Shown one piece after another: positions 17,406-26,694 of a stretch of DNA of 64,000 nucleotides; position 1 is the first letter of the stretch, and every line of letters begins with the position of its first letter. Location of the stretch: NCBI GenBank assembly GCA_035946735.1, contig DASYYZ010000126.1, positions 15,304 through 79,303 of the forward strand. The letters run 5' to 3'. The stretch comes from Gp13-AA77 sp035946735. Its GTDB lineage: Bacteria; Acidobacteriota; Terriglobia; UBA7540. Under the pieces are notes generated by a model that was not told where the DNA came from, ran no database searches, and saw only the letters and a list, made by a program, of their open reading frames with translations. Made by a program: the position numbers and the translations under genes.

Positions 17406-17932
17406 ACCGACCTCCGCTAACTGATTTCGAGAGATTTCCAGACAGGCGGAGACTGTATCACGAGGAGTGGCGGCAAGCAAACCGTATCGAACCGGGCGGG
17501 CGGTTCCGGAATGCGGAAACAAGCAAGCTGGGAAGGTCATGGGCGCCTGAGCCGGAAATGGGGTCACTTTACGGTCTGGTGCAAAAAGGAAGGGAGCCTG
17601 ACCCTAGCCCTTTCCAACTGAAGACCGGGTCTACCTGCTGTTCGTACGCGGCAGTGATCGGGACTGGGTTCCCGCTGGCCAAGTTACCTTTTGCGCGCTG
17701 TGCGCGGGCCGGTGCCCTTCTGAGACCACGGGTGTGGCTGACACCAGTGTGTACGACACAACCAAGTTTGGCACCGACTACATCGCCGGACAGATATTAA
17801 GACCCCGTCTACGATGACTCAGCTAGATTCTTAATCAAGCTGTCAAACACCCGTAATACTTCAGACGATAACATCGGCTACGGTTTTCTTGGGGCCAGCT
17901 CGGGAACCTGTTGGTAACAAGTTCCCGGGACG
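17406..17932. other. gene-poor stretch
   Basis: No gene is recognised. The last part may hold decayed coding for the missing N-terminus of the pseudogene at 17933, but stops interrupt all frames. Confidence 0.4.
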
Positions 17933-19250
17933 TTGATTAACTCGCTCGACGTGCCGAGCAGTACGGTGAGCAGTCCGAAAGACCAGATGGTGACCAGTTT
18001 CTCCTCGAAGTCGGAATTGGCCCTAAACCTCTCCACCGACAACAAATACCTCACCTTTATGGGCTATGTCACCACCATCGGCGCCATCGATGTATCGAAT
18101 TCCAACACTCCCGGTGCGGTCGATGGCTCGAACCCGGTGGGCGAGTCTTTCTTCCGCGCTGTGGCGCAAGTGGACCAGCTCGGCAAGTTTCACTTCACCG
18201 AAACCAACGCCTACAGCGGGAACAACGGCCGTGCCGCGATCCTGAATAACACCAATGGCGCCAATTTCTTCTATACCTCCGGCAACGCCGGCAACGGCGG
18301 AAATCCACAGCCTAACGTCATTATCGTGGGGGCAGGAGCACAAATCATGAACCCGGCGACCGGTCCGGAGATCGATCAATCGCCCATGGCCCCCACGCCG
18401 GTGGCGAGCTTCAACGTTACGCAGTTGGGAGATCCCGAGGACAAGATCAGAAAAGACGATAACTTCCGTGGTCTCACGACTTTCAACAACGTCCTCTATT
18501 ACAGCAAGGGGAGCGGCGGTAACGGAGTCAACAGCGTGTACTTCGTTGATTCCACCGGCACGGTGTGCACGGACGCAAACGGCGTTGGCCTTCCGGCGCC
18601 TAACGCAACTCTGCCCACCTCGCCGCTCGCTTATAACCCGGCGCTGCTGCAGACCAAGGGCCTTGATCCCAACAACATGTGCATCCTCAACGGCTTTCCC
18701 ACGGCGCTCAGTTCCACGACTTCCTTCCCGTTCGGCATCTGGTTTGCGAACGCGAATACGCTGTACATAACTGATGAGGGCAACGGCGACAACACTTATT
18801 CCAACGGAATGTATACGATGGCAGCGGCTCAGACCACGGCCGGACTTCAGAAGTGGGTGTTTAATTCAAGCTCCGGCAGTTGGTCTCTCGCCTATACCTT
18901 GCAAAGCGGATTGGGACTGGGCGTGCCATATGGCGTACCTGGCTATCCACTGGGAACTAATCCGGCCACCGGACTTCCGTGGCGTCCCGGAACTGACGGT
19001 CTCCGCAACATTACGGGCGTCGTCAACGGCGATGGCACGGCCACATCTACGCTATAACTTCCACCGTAAGCGGAGGCGGTGAGCAAGGCGCAGATCCGAA
19101 CCGCCTGGTGACGATCACGGACAATTTGGCGGCCGCTACCCTGCCGCCCGGCGAAAGTTTCACAACCCTGCGCAGCGCCGGCTTTGCGGGGCGTTTCGTT
19201 CACCCCCGGAACTCCAGTCGCGCACTGAGCGATCGGGTTAGAGGATCGGA
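17933..19250 (+). pseudogene. secreted repeat protein, truncated and frameshifted
   Basis: Remnant of a long exported protein: DQMVTSFSSKSELALNLSTD, TFMGYV, DVSNSNTPG, FRAVAQVDQLGKFHFTETNAYSGNNGRAAI (split), and later FPFGIWFANANTLYITDEGNGD, with a propeller-like feel. The signal peptide and the first 100 or so residues are missing. At about 19043 one base is lost: TAT then IYAITSTV is expected, but the frame reads TSTL and stops at 19055-19057. The next frame continues STVSGGGEQGADPNRLVTITD and PPGESFTTLRSAG to about 19190, where a second gap follows; the C-terminus RGVSFTPG is in a third frame ending near 19235. Function of the family is unknown. Confidence 0.65.
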
Positions 19251-19706
19251 GCTGCAAGAGACCGGCCTCATTTGAGATAAAGACTCTGCCAGCAAGAGCC
19301 AGTCGCGTGAAAGAACACCCGCGCGGCTGGCTCACCCAAACCCGCATTAAACTCTCTCGGAACCGCCAAGACCTCACCCTCGGAGGAGAGGACCGACAGA
19401 GCCAAACAACTTTGCCTCAAACATCCTCGAATTTGGAAGGGGGGGCGGAAGTAATAGCAAATAAGGCTCAAGGGAGCACTCTCAGATCTGATCGGCTTTC
19501 TCCGCGCCCTCTATTTATGCGGGTTCCAGCAATTGCAACAAGTACGAAAACGCTTCAAAAGCGCTATTTGCAACACTTCCGCTTGGCCCTAAGGGGTTCC
19601 CGTCGCGCGAGCGGAGGGCGTACCGCCGGCCCGAACTCACGACTCCCGAGGGCCGGCAGGATTCCATCTCGATCGGGGGGTCAGCAGGCCCCCAGGGTCG
19701 CTCGGG
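19251..19706. other. gene-poor stretch
   Basis: About 450 bp between the decayed secreted-protein gene and the beta-helix gene; no gene, tRNA or clear terminator seen. Confidence 0.5.
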
Positions 19707-21092
19707 TCAGGGCCGTGCCGGTGCCGGTCGCGGTCCCCGGTTTTTGGTTCTGCCCTTCAGGCCGCTGCCGCCTGTTGCGCCAAACACAGGCGAAGAGCAG
19801 ATGTCAGCATTGAGGGTTGTGCTGCCGACGTTGTAGAACGAGTTCGCGTTAGTTCCGGTGCCAAGCAGATTGCCGGAAGTGCCGCTCCCTTCCAGAACAC
19901 CGGCGCAGGTCTCGTTCAGAGTATTCTTGTTGATCGTATTGCCGTTCCCGGTCCCTCCACAGCTGCTGTCCAGGTGAAGCGCCGATTCGTCGCTGGCGAA
20001 GACCGTGTTGGAAGACACGGTGTTGTTGTTGGCGCAGACATCGATGGCGTCGAAGATCTGGGTCCCCAGCACCCTGTTGGTGGTGATCGTGCTCCCGTCC
20101 GCATAGAAGCCGTCAAAAGTATCGTCGATCAGGGCGATGGAAAACTGAGCGCTACCCACCACGTTGCCTCCGATGGTGATTCCCCCGCTGCCTGGCAAGG
20201 TGCTGCCGCCGCCGTAAATGAGAATCCCTGAGGCGGCGTCACCCGGATCGGAGATGGTATCGGGAGCCCAGAGGTCATCCATCACCGTGTTGCCGGAGAC
20301 CTTTCCCGTGCCGCCAAATCCGATCTGAATGCCGTTCTCGGCGGCGCCGGTGGTCGAGCCTTGTCCCACGACGTAGTTGTTCGTGATGGTGACGTTGGTT
20401 CCGACCTCGTTGCCGGTGATCCCGTTCTTTTGGTAAGAGTGGACGCTGCTGTTTTCGATGGTCACGGTCGAGGTCAAAGAGTTGCCGCTCTGCACGAAGA
20501 TCCCGAGGCCGTTCTGGCAGCCGTTGTCCGCCGTGTCGAGTCTCTGGTGCCGGGTCGCTACATGGTTGATGGTTCCGGAAGCATTCTGATAGAAGATCCC
20601 GATCAGCTCGGCAGCACCGCAGCCGCTCAGCAGGTTGTTGCTGCCATCTACGGTGATGTTGCTGATGGCGACCCCGGTGAGCACGCCAGGATTGGTGCCT
20701 CCTACCAGGATCTGGGCCGCAATCGGGTTGCCTGTGGCAAGGCTGGTAGTGTTTTGAACCACGCCGCCCGCGGGCGAGGTTACCACCGGGTTGTCGGCGC
20801 CCGACGCGCTGGGGCCGTTGGTTCCGTTGCTGCTCACGCCGGTCAGGTTCAACTTCTTAGTGATCACCACCTGCTCCGCATATGTTCCCGGGCAGACGAA
20901 AATTGTTGATCCGGCAAACACTGAGTTAACGGCCAGCGTGATAGTGGGATAAATCGGTGGTCCCGTGACGCACGGGGTGGTGCTCGGCGGCACAACTTGA
21001 ACCGAAGATGCCATCAGAGTCTGAGCTCCAATGGCTCCGCAAGCCAGGGCGGCCGAAGCCAGAATTACTTTCGAGATGCTTGAATTTCGCAT
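19707..21092 (-). CDS. secreted right-handed beta-helix repeat protein
   Basis: Exported 461-residue protein. ATG 21092 has AAGGAGG 4-5 bp upstream and starts a signal peptide (SKVILASAALACGAIGAQTLMA). The body is a run of short beta-helix rungs rich in Asn, Gly, Ser and Thr: YPTITLAVNSVFAGSTIFV, GTYAEQVVI, VTIENSSVHSYQKNGITGNE, VTITNNYVVGQG, GNTINKNTLNE. Such pectate-lyase-like helices often bind or cleave polysaccharides, but no catalytic triad of Asp residues stands out. The last 20 residues (Arg/Pro-rich) look non-native, so a frameshift near the 3' end is possible. Confidence 0.75.
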   Translation of the reverse strand: MRNSSISKVILASAALACGAIGAQTLMASSVQVVPPSTTPCVTGPPIYPTITLAVNSVFAGSTIFVCPGTYAEQVVITKKLNLTGVSSNGTNGPSASGADNPVVTSPAGGVVQNTTSLATGNPIAAQILVGGTNPGVLTGVAISNITVDGSNNLLSGCGAAELIGIFYQNASGTINHVATRHQRLDTADNGCQNGLGIFVQSGNSLTSTVTIENSSVHSYQKNGITGNEVGTNVTITNNYVVGQGSTTGAAENGIQIGFGGTGKVSGNTVMDDLWAPDTISDPGDAASGILIYGGGSTLPGSGGITIGGNVVGSAQFSIALIDDTFDGFYADGSTITTNRVLGTQIFDAIDVCANNNTVSSNTVFASDESALHLDSSCGGTGNGNTINKNTLNETCAGVLEGSGTSGNLLGTGTNANSFYNVGSTTLNADICSSPVFGATGGSGLKGRTKNRGPRPAPARP

Positions 21093-21274
21093 GGAACCTC
21101 CTTGTTTGAAATGGCCGGAGCCGCAGGAAGTACGGCGAGGTTGTCTGCCTTGACGAAGGCCACGTTCCTTAAATCTGTTGCGCACAGGACCGAGCGACTC
21201 GGGCTAAGCAGTGTACCTCAGAACCGGTAAGCAAGTTAGAAAATTTGACAAGGCTTCGGCGCGCTCGAGGTAGG

Positions 21275-21450
21275 TCAAGTCGACATATAGAACCGAACCG
21301 GGCGCGCACGCTGTTGGGTGGCATTGTAAGAGCGCAGCCACCGAAGGAGTTCGAGGTTCTCCGGTAGGTCACCGAACCCGTAGCAGAAGGCTTTCTTCAG
21401 CGCGCCATCGGTTTCAGCAGTTCGTCCAAGCACGTAGCCGTGCAGGAGCT
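21275..21450 (-). pseudogene. erythromycin-esterase-like fragment
   Basis: An open stretch reads LLHGYVLGRTAETDGALKKAF, FGDLPENLELLRWLRSYNAT, ARPVRFYMST, then stops at 21275-21277. It resembles the segment of erythromycin esterase/succinoglycan proteins ending in WMRxYN and RKVRFYG. No start and no further domain is visible, so it is a fragment. The assignment is from pattern only. Confidence 0.35.
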
Positions 21451-21479
21451 TCGAAGAGCTCAGGCAGTTTCAAGCGCGA

Positions 21480-21684
21480 CGGCCGTGAATCCCAGCCGGG
21501 TGATGCCGTAGCGGATCACTCGATTCCGCATTGCGAGTGGTTCAGCAAGCGGATCGGCATGCTTGCGGTGACAACTGCACTTGACGCAGAACTCGTCCAG
21601 GATGCGTTGCCGATCGGGACGGCTGGCCTTCTGGAAGCGAGGATAAGTACGTTGCAAGTAGTCCCTTCTCGAAGCTCCACTCAT
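21480..21684 (-). pseudogene. transposase N-terminal fragment
   Basis: From ATG 21684 the frame reads MSGASRRDYLQRTYPRFQKA, RPDRQRILDEFCVKCSCHRKHA, the helix-turn-helix start of an integrase-core transposase family in which this is followed by a long DDE domain. Homology ends after HRKHA and the rest is lost. The remainder of 21093-21997 shows nothing further I can name. Confidence 0.55.
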
Positions 21685-21997
21685 GCGGTTACCCGTGTCC
21701 ATGACGGGCAATATTCTCAAATTGTGCGACGATCGCCTACCCGTAACATTTTAGGTGCGCGATAGCACCAGTGGCGTTGAGCGACGGGTCACGTCTATCT
21801 TATCGGCCGGGCGGGAGATCGATAATGGAATCCTGGCTAACACACGGCTTGCGCTCCAAAACACTGCTTGGTACTTGACAAGGGAGTTTAAATTTGTTAA
21901 CACTACCGCACGACATTACACGCTCTCAAAGGAACGTCGAAGGTTGATAGCTAGTCTCGCCCTTTAATTCACTTCGGCGGTCCGGGTAGGGGGGATC

Positions 21998-24295
21998 GTG
22001 AAGACCAAGGCGCCGATCGCTTTACCAGCCGGGATTTTCCTGTCCGTTCGGCAACATCATACAAGGCGTCGATCATTCAGATCGTGCGCGCCAGCGAAGT
22101 GGCGGCGCCGCTGTCGTTTATTGGCAAGATGCCTTTTAGAAACCTTGCCGATTCTTGCAGTCACAGGCCGCTCCGCCGTTGGACCCGGTCTTCGCAACGC
22201 GGCTCAGGCGTCCGACACATCACAGATCGTCATATCTCCGGCATCGCTGAGTTTCGCCAACCAGCGGATTTGGACCATGAGCGCAGGCAAGGTGGTGACG
22301 GTAACGAACAGCGGCGCCACTGCAATCAACTTCGTTAGCATCATCGCGAGCGGGGACTATAGCCAGACTAACACCTGCGGAAGTTCCCTGCAGCCGAGCG
22401 CAAGCTGCAGGGTGACGATGAAGTTCGCGCCTTCAGCCTCAGGGGTCCGAACCGGTTATGTGACGCTTAACGACAGCGACGCCACTGTCCTGCAAACCGT
22501 GAATCTCAGCGGTACGGGCACTGTTCCCACGAGCAGCCTTGCGATTTCGCCAGGCGTAGCTTCCATGACGTTCGCTCAAACTGAGCAGTATAAAGCCACC
22601 CTCAATGGCAAGGGCACCTCGAATGTCAACTGGAGCGTCGACGGCATCGCCGGCGGCAATTCAAGCCTGGGTACGATCTCGACCGCTGGGCTCTACACCC
22701 CTCCTGCGGTTGCCGGCCCCCACACCATTTCTGCCAAAGTGATCAATCATACCAGCACGACTGCCTCAGCGCGCCTGGTAGTAACGAACAATGCAGGCGT
22801 CTTCACCTGGGACAATGATCCCGCTCACACTGGTCAGAATCTCAGCGAGATCGTGCTGAACACGGGCAACGTCAACTCCACGCAGTTCGGGAAACTGTTT
22901 AAGCTAGCCGTCGACGGCCAAGTCTACGCGCAGCCCCTCTACGTCCAGGGGGTCAGCATACCCGGCCAGGGCACGCACAACGTGCTCTACGTGGTCACTG
23001 AGAATGACAGCGTCTATGCCTTCGATGCGGATGGCCTGGTGACCACGCCTCTCTGGCATGTCAGCTTCATCAGCCCTCCAGGCATAACTACGTTTCCTTC
23101 CAGCGCTGTCAATTGCACCAATATTGGTTCACAGGTGGGAATCACGGGGACGCCGGTGATCGATTCAAGCCAGCAGGTGCTCTACGTCGTGGCTTCAACT
23201 GACGAGAGCGGAACCTTCTACCAACGCTTGCACGCGCTCGACCTCACAACTGGCGCGGAACGGTTGGGCGGTCCAGTCGCGATCAGCGCCTCTGTATCCG
23301 GCGCGGGCTCGGGCAGCGTAGGAGGGATGGTGAGTTTCAATCCGGTCATGGAAAGCCAGAGGGCTGGATTGGCACTACTGAACGGCGTCGTCTACTTGGG
23401 GTGGGGATCTTACTGCGACAACGCTCCATTTCACGGTTGGTTGATGGGCTACAACTCGTCCACGCTCCAACAAGTGGCGGTCTTGAATTCTACGCCGAAC
23501 GGCGTCGATGGAGGAATGTGGCAGGGCGGCGCGTCACCGGCTGTGGATGGGTTCGGGGATCTCTACCTGATGACCGGAAATGGCACTTTCGATGCTTCCA
23601 CCGGGGGCCTGGACTACGGGGATACGGTTGCAAAGTTCTCCACTTCGTCCGGGTTGACCGTGGCTGACTACTTTACGCCTTATGATCAGCTCACTGACAT
23701 GGAGTCGGACGGCGACGTCGGGTCCGGAGGTCCTTTGCTGCTGCCAGACCAGCCCGGTTCCTACACGCATCTTTTGGTGGGCGCGGGAAAGGAGGGGACG
23801 ATTTATGTCGTTAACCGGGACAATATGGGCGGCTACAATTCCAACAATAACAGCCAGATTGTGCAGTCTCTGACGGGGCAGTTAGCAACCGTTTTTAGCA
23901 CTCCCGCCTTTTGGATGAACAACATCTATTACGCCGGCGATGATGACTATCTCAAACAATTTCAATTGTACAATAGCCTGCTGTCTTCCGCTGCCATCGA
24001 AGAGGGCTCCGCGAAAGTAGGCTATCCCGGCGCCACGCCTGTGATTTCGGCGAATCTCGGTGCCGATGGTATCGTGTGGGTTTGCAACAACGGCGACGGA
24101 GTGCAAAAAACCGCGCCCGCGATCCTATACGCCTACGATGCGGCCAACATCTCGCGCCAGCTCTACAACAGCAGCCAGGCAGGGACACGCGATCAGGCTG
24201 GGTTGGCGGTCAAGTTCAACCTGCCTACCGTCGTTAATGGCAAAGTGTATGTGGGCACCGACGGCGAAGTGGATGTCTACGGCCTGCTCCCGTGA
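21998..24295 (+). CDS. secreted choice-of-anchor D / PQQ-like beta-propeller protein
   Basis: 765-residue protein from GTG 21998, preceded by a GGGGGG box. After an Arg-rich N-terminus that is a poor signal peptide comes an ASPM/SPD-2/Hydin-type Ig domain (ISPASLSFANQRI, VTNSGATAINF, CGSSLQPSASCRVTMKFAPS). A second Ig-like domain follows (LAISPGVASMTF...LYTPPAVAGPHTISA). From about residue 265 there is a PQQ-dehydrogenase-like propeller (FTWDNDPAHTGQNLSE, QPLYVQGV, VLYVVTENDSVYAFDAD, GTPVID). The propeller is usually a binding or structural module in these proteins and no PQQ ligands are evident. Probably envelope-associated; role unknown. Confidence 0.75.
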   Translation: MKTKAPIALPAGIFLSVRQHHTRRRSFRSCAPAKWRRRCRLLARCLLETLPILAVTGRSAVGPGLRNAAQASDTSQIVISPASLSFANQRIWTMSAGKVVTVTNSGATAINFVSIIASGDYSQTNTCGSSLQPSASCRVTMKFAPSASGVRTGYVTLNDSDATVLQTVNLSGTGTVPTSSLAISPGVASMTFAQTEQYKATLNGKGTSNVNWSVDGIAGGNSSLGTISTAGLYTPPAVAGPHTISAKVINHTSTTASARLVVTNNAGVFTWDNDPAHTGQNLSEIVLNTGNVNSTQFGKLFKLAVDGQVYAQPLYVQGVSIPGQGTHNVLYVVTENDSVYAFDADGLVTTPLWHVSFISPPGITTFPSSAVNCTNIGSQVGITGTPVIDSSQQVLYVVASTDESGTFYQRLHALDLTTGAERLGGPVAISASVSGAGSGSVGGMVSFNPVMESQRAGLALLNGVVYLGWGSYCDNAPFHGWLMGYNSSTLQQVAVLNSTPNGVDGGMWQGGASPAVDGFGDLYLMTGNGTFDASTGGLDYGDTVAKFSTSSGLTVADYFTPYDQLTDMESDGDVGSGGPLLLPDQPGSYTHLLVGAGKEGTIYVVNRDNMGGYNSNNNSQIVQSLTGQLATVFSTPAFWMNNIYYAGDDDYLKQFQLYNSLLSSAAIEEGSAKVGYPGATPVISANLGADGIVWVCNNGDGVQKTAPAILYAYDAANISRQLYNSSQAGTRDQAGLAVKFNLPTVVNGKVYVGTDGEVDVYGLLP

Positions 24296-24463
24296 GCCAT
24301 CAACGCCGTGGAGGAAATACCTTTCAAGTTCTTAAGCTCGTCACCAAAATAGGATGTTAAAGTTTAGGAAGAAATATAGCGAAACACGCGGGGCGGAAAG
24401 GGCCAGGGCTATCGCGGTAATCAGCATGACCCAAGTTCGGAAATCGTATATTGACTCATTTGG

Positions 24464-24500
24464 ATTGATTCAGCGTTCATAATGCGAACACTGAATCAAT
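24464..24500. terminator. hairpin followed by T-run
   Basis: Perfect 10-bp arms ATTGATTCAG and CTGAATCAAT enclose a further GTTC/GAAC pair. Nine bases after the right arm comes T7 (24510-24516). The stem is AT-rich, which is unusual for a terminator in this genome. It lies about 170 bp after the propeller gene and could serve it. Confidence 0.35.
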
Positions 24501-24515
24501 TTAGCGGGCTTTTTT

Positions 24516-24885
24516 TCATTTCGTCTGTTTGCGGGATGTCACGAGTTTCCCGGAACGCGTAATGCTCAACCACCATCCAGAATTTAGCCTTAGACTACGG
24601 GGCTTTGAGGCGTCATAGTCCTTCGCAGTTGTCGTCAACCCGCCGTCGGCTGCAGCTCCAATCTCGAAAGTGTGAGCGGTACCGCCATCATTTGGATTCA
24701 TCCGGCAGGGCGCAGGTGACGCGTGGTCAAGCGTGGTCGTTAAAAGCACTCCGTTTTTAGTGGCCCCCAGGCAGCCACGTACGACCATCTACACCTTCGA
24801 TGAACTGGCATTTCTCCTTGCCAGAAACGGTTAGGGCGGCAAGCAGAACAAGAACCAAAGCCTTCCAAACATGCCTTCCCGTCAT
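24516..24885 (-). pseudogene. possible small secreted protein with frameshift
   Basis: ATG 24885, with AGAGGGA upstream, opens a signal peptide (MTGRHVWKALVLVLLAALTV) and stops at 24757 after 42 codons (GKEKCQFIEGVDGRTWLPGGH). A second frame overlapping at 24788 carries on with GATKNGVLLTTTLDHASP to 24516, and together they would give about 120 residues. The family is not recognised and the join is inferred only from the abrupt end after a clear signal peptide. 24886-25308 contains no gene I can support. Confidence 0.3.
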
Positions 24886-25308
24886 CGTATCCCTCTTTGA
24901 CATTGCGCGTGTATCATAGCACCGCCCGACTTCGAGGGGCGTCGCGTTGCCAAACCGACAGCACTCAATGGAATCTGCTCCGCGTGCGGAGATTTTACGG
25001 ATGGCGTCTCGCAACGGCACGGGTTGACTTGCAACGAAACTGTGAGCTTGGATCACGTCCAATTCCACTCATTTTGCGAAATGACACCAGTACCCGGCAT
25101 CGGCGAGACAGGATGTGAGGCACACGGTCAAACGGGCGCCCTCACACTGAGCCTGTCGGTAGCGCGAAATTCGGATACTTGCGCGTTCGCGATGGCAAGT
25201 CACCCAAGGCGCGCCGAAATGTCCCACTCACCGACCGTGCACCGGCCATGCTTCTCACTCGGGCACAGAGCGCCTCATTTCGGGTCTTTACGGAGGCCTG
25301 AAGGTCGG

Positions 25309-25613
25309 GCTCTCCTCCTCAGTTCCTTGGACCACGCGCACGAGAGACTGAAGAAGCACTTGAAGCTCTCCGGGGAGTTTGTGTTACACTCCCTGAGGCG
25401 CACTAACGGGACTCGGCTTGGCGAGGCGGGGGCTGATGCATTGCGATTATGCGACCGATGGGACACTCCAGCGTGACGGTTTCCGAACCTTATGTGCATC
25501 CAACGCCGGAAGCGCAAGAGCGTGCAGTGGAGCGGCTCGAAGCCCTGAATCGAAGCGCACGGCAGGCGGTCACCGAGAAGGGACCCGCCACAGTTTCCGC
25601 TACACTGGTCTGA
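25309..25613 (+). pseudogene. tyrosine recombinase (integrase) C-terminal remnant
   Basis: Reads LDHAHERLKKHLKLSGEFVL, HSLRRTNGTRLGEAGADA, and, after loss of one base near 25444, IMRPMGHSSVTVSEPYVHPTP and AVERLEALN. This is the catalytic end of a phage-type integrase: the HxLR box, the GHSS box His and the active-site Tyr of the YVH segment are all recognisable. The N-terminal core-binding half is missing. It ends at TGA 25611-25613, 24 bp before tRNA-Lys, a classic integration target. Confidence 0.7.
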
Positions 25614-25637
25614 AGCAGTTTCCCGTAAGTGATTGAT

Positions 25638-25710
25638 GGGCCGTTAGCTCAATTGGTAGAGCAACTGACTCTTAATCAGTAGGTTGAGGGTTCGATTCCC
25701 CCACGGCTCA
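25638..25710 (+). tRNA. tRNA-Lys (anticodon CTT)
   Basis: 73-nt cloverleaf without encoded CCA. The acceptor arm GGGCCGT pairs with ACGGCTC with one G-U pair and A as discriminator. The D-arm is TAGCTCAATTGGTAGAGCA, the anticodon arm ACTGA-CTCTTAA-TCAGT gives CTT, and the T-arm loop is TTCGATT. Confidence 0.97.
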
Positions 25711-25820
25711 CTAGCAATTGAAAATAAATCACTTAACTTGAACGCGTCTGGCCCTGCTTCACAACCAAACGGCACTCCAAATCTTCGACCAAATTATTCA
25801 ATTGGCTGACAAAACAGGAG

Positions 25821-25863
25821 TTAGCGGTTAGGGTAGAGCGACTGCTCGGGAATCAGTGGGTCG
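25821..25863 (+). other. decayed tRNA-like fragment
   Basis: TTAGCGGTTAGGGTAGAGCG then ACTGCTCGGGAATCAGT aligns with the D-arm and anticodon arm of the tRNA-Lys 183 bp upstream, but the loop lacks the invariant T33 and no acceptor or T-arm pairing is left. It is not a functional tRNA. The rest of 25711-26337 shows no gene. Confidence 0.45.
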
Positions 25864-26337
25864 GATCACTCCGCCGGTGGTAGCCCCGGCAATGCAAGAG
25901 CTTGGGTCCAAAGAGGAATTTGACATCCGGCCAAGTGTTCCAGAAGTCCCGGGTTAACCGCGTGTTCCAAAAGTCGTCGGCAGCATGATCGATTGCAGCC
26001 AAAACTGAAGTGAGTCTTACCTGATACAAGGGCCAGATACTTCGAGAAGGAAATGTGTTTCGGTACGGGCTTGGCCTGGGAATTGTACGAGTCGCCGACG
26101 ATTCGCCCGGAATGCGCCTGGAACAGCGGACGGAGGGCAACTGTCCGGTTAGCCCGTTATACGGCAACTTGAATTGTCGTGCGGTCCAGACGCAAGGTCC
26201 GGGCCGCAATTTCTCGTAAACAGTAGCGACAAGGGAGGAGTCAGCCGCGTGGAAGGCATGAGTTAGCTTGGCGCAGCGGCGATCTTTTCCTGTTGCTTTC
26301 CAAGAGGAAGTGTGCCATCTTTCCTGTTGGAAACCCA

Positions 26338-26694
26338 ATGAGCGAGGCAAAGGAAAAAAAGGACGTTCTGCAAGGCACGCTGGCGCTGATGGTGCTCAAA
26401 ACGCTCGACGTGCTGGGGCCGCTGCATGGCTACGGAATCGCGCGCCGCATTGAGCAGATCAGCGGAGACCTGCTTTCCGTCAACCAGGGCACTCTCTATC
26501 CGGTCCTCCTGAAGCTGGAGCAGGAAGGCACGATCGCGTCGGAATGGGGGGCTTCCGAGAACAACCGCAAGGCGCGCTTTTACCGGCTGACCCGCGCCGG
26601 TCGCAAACAGCTCCAGGCCGAGACGCGCGATTGGGAAGCAACGGCCGCCATTATCGCTCGATTCTTTGCCGCGAAAGCTGAGGATCTGAAATGA
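26338..26694 (+). CDS. PadR-family transcriptional regulator
   Basis: 118-residue winged-helix regulator of the short PadR type: KDVLQGTLALMVLKTLDVLG, LHGYGIARRIEQIS, LSVNQGTLYPVLLKLEQEG, ARFYRLTRAGRKQLQAE. ATG 26338 is where the conserved family start lies; the open frame begins at 26293. Its stop overlaps the start of the ADOP permease by 4 bp (ATGA), so the two are translationally coupled. In this family the regulator commonly represses its own operon in response to a small molecule or envelope stress. Confidence 0.9.
   Translation: MSEAKEKKDVLQGTLALMVLKTLDVLGPLHGYGIARRIEQISGDLLSVNQGTLYPVLLKLEQEGTIASEWGASENNRKARFYRLTRAGRKQLQAETRDWEATAAIIARFFAAKAEDLK

Noticed and set aside
18023..18379. 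Minus-strand open frame across the secreted-protein remnant
   Set aside because: It mirrors the plus-strand gene, has no family motif and no ribosome binding site; a GC-driven shadow.
25821..25863. Second functional tRNA gene
   Set aside because: No acceptor or T-arm pairing and no T at position 33; only D and anticodon arms resemble tRNA-Lys.
25853..26350. 165-codon minus-strand frame upstream of PadR
   Set aside because: No recognisable family, internal repeats of FWNT only, overlaps the PadR start and the tRNA-like scar; probably chance.
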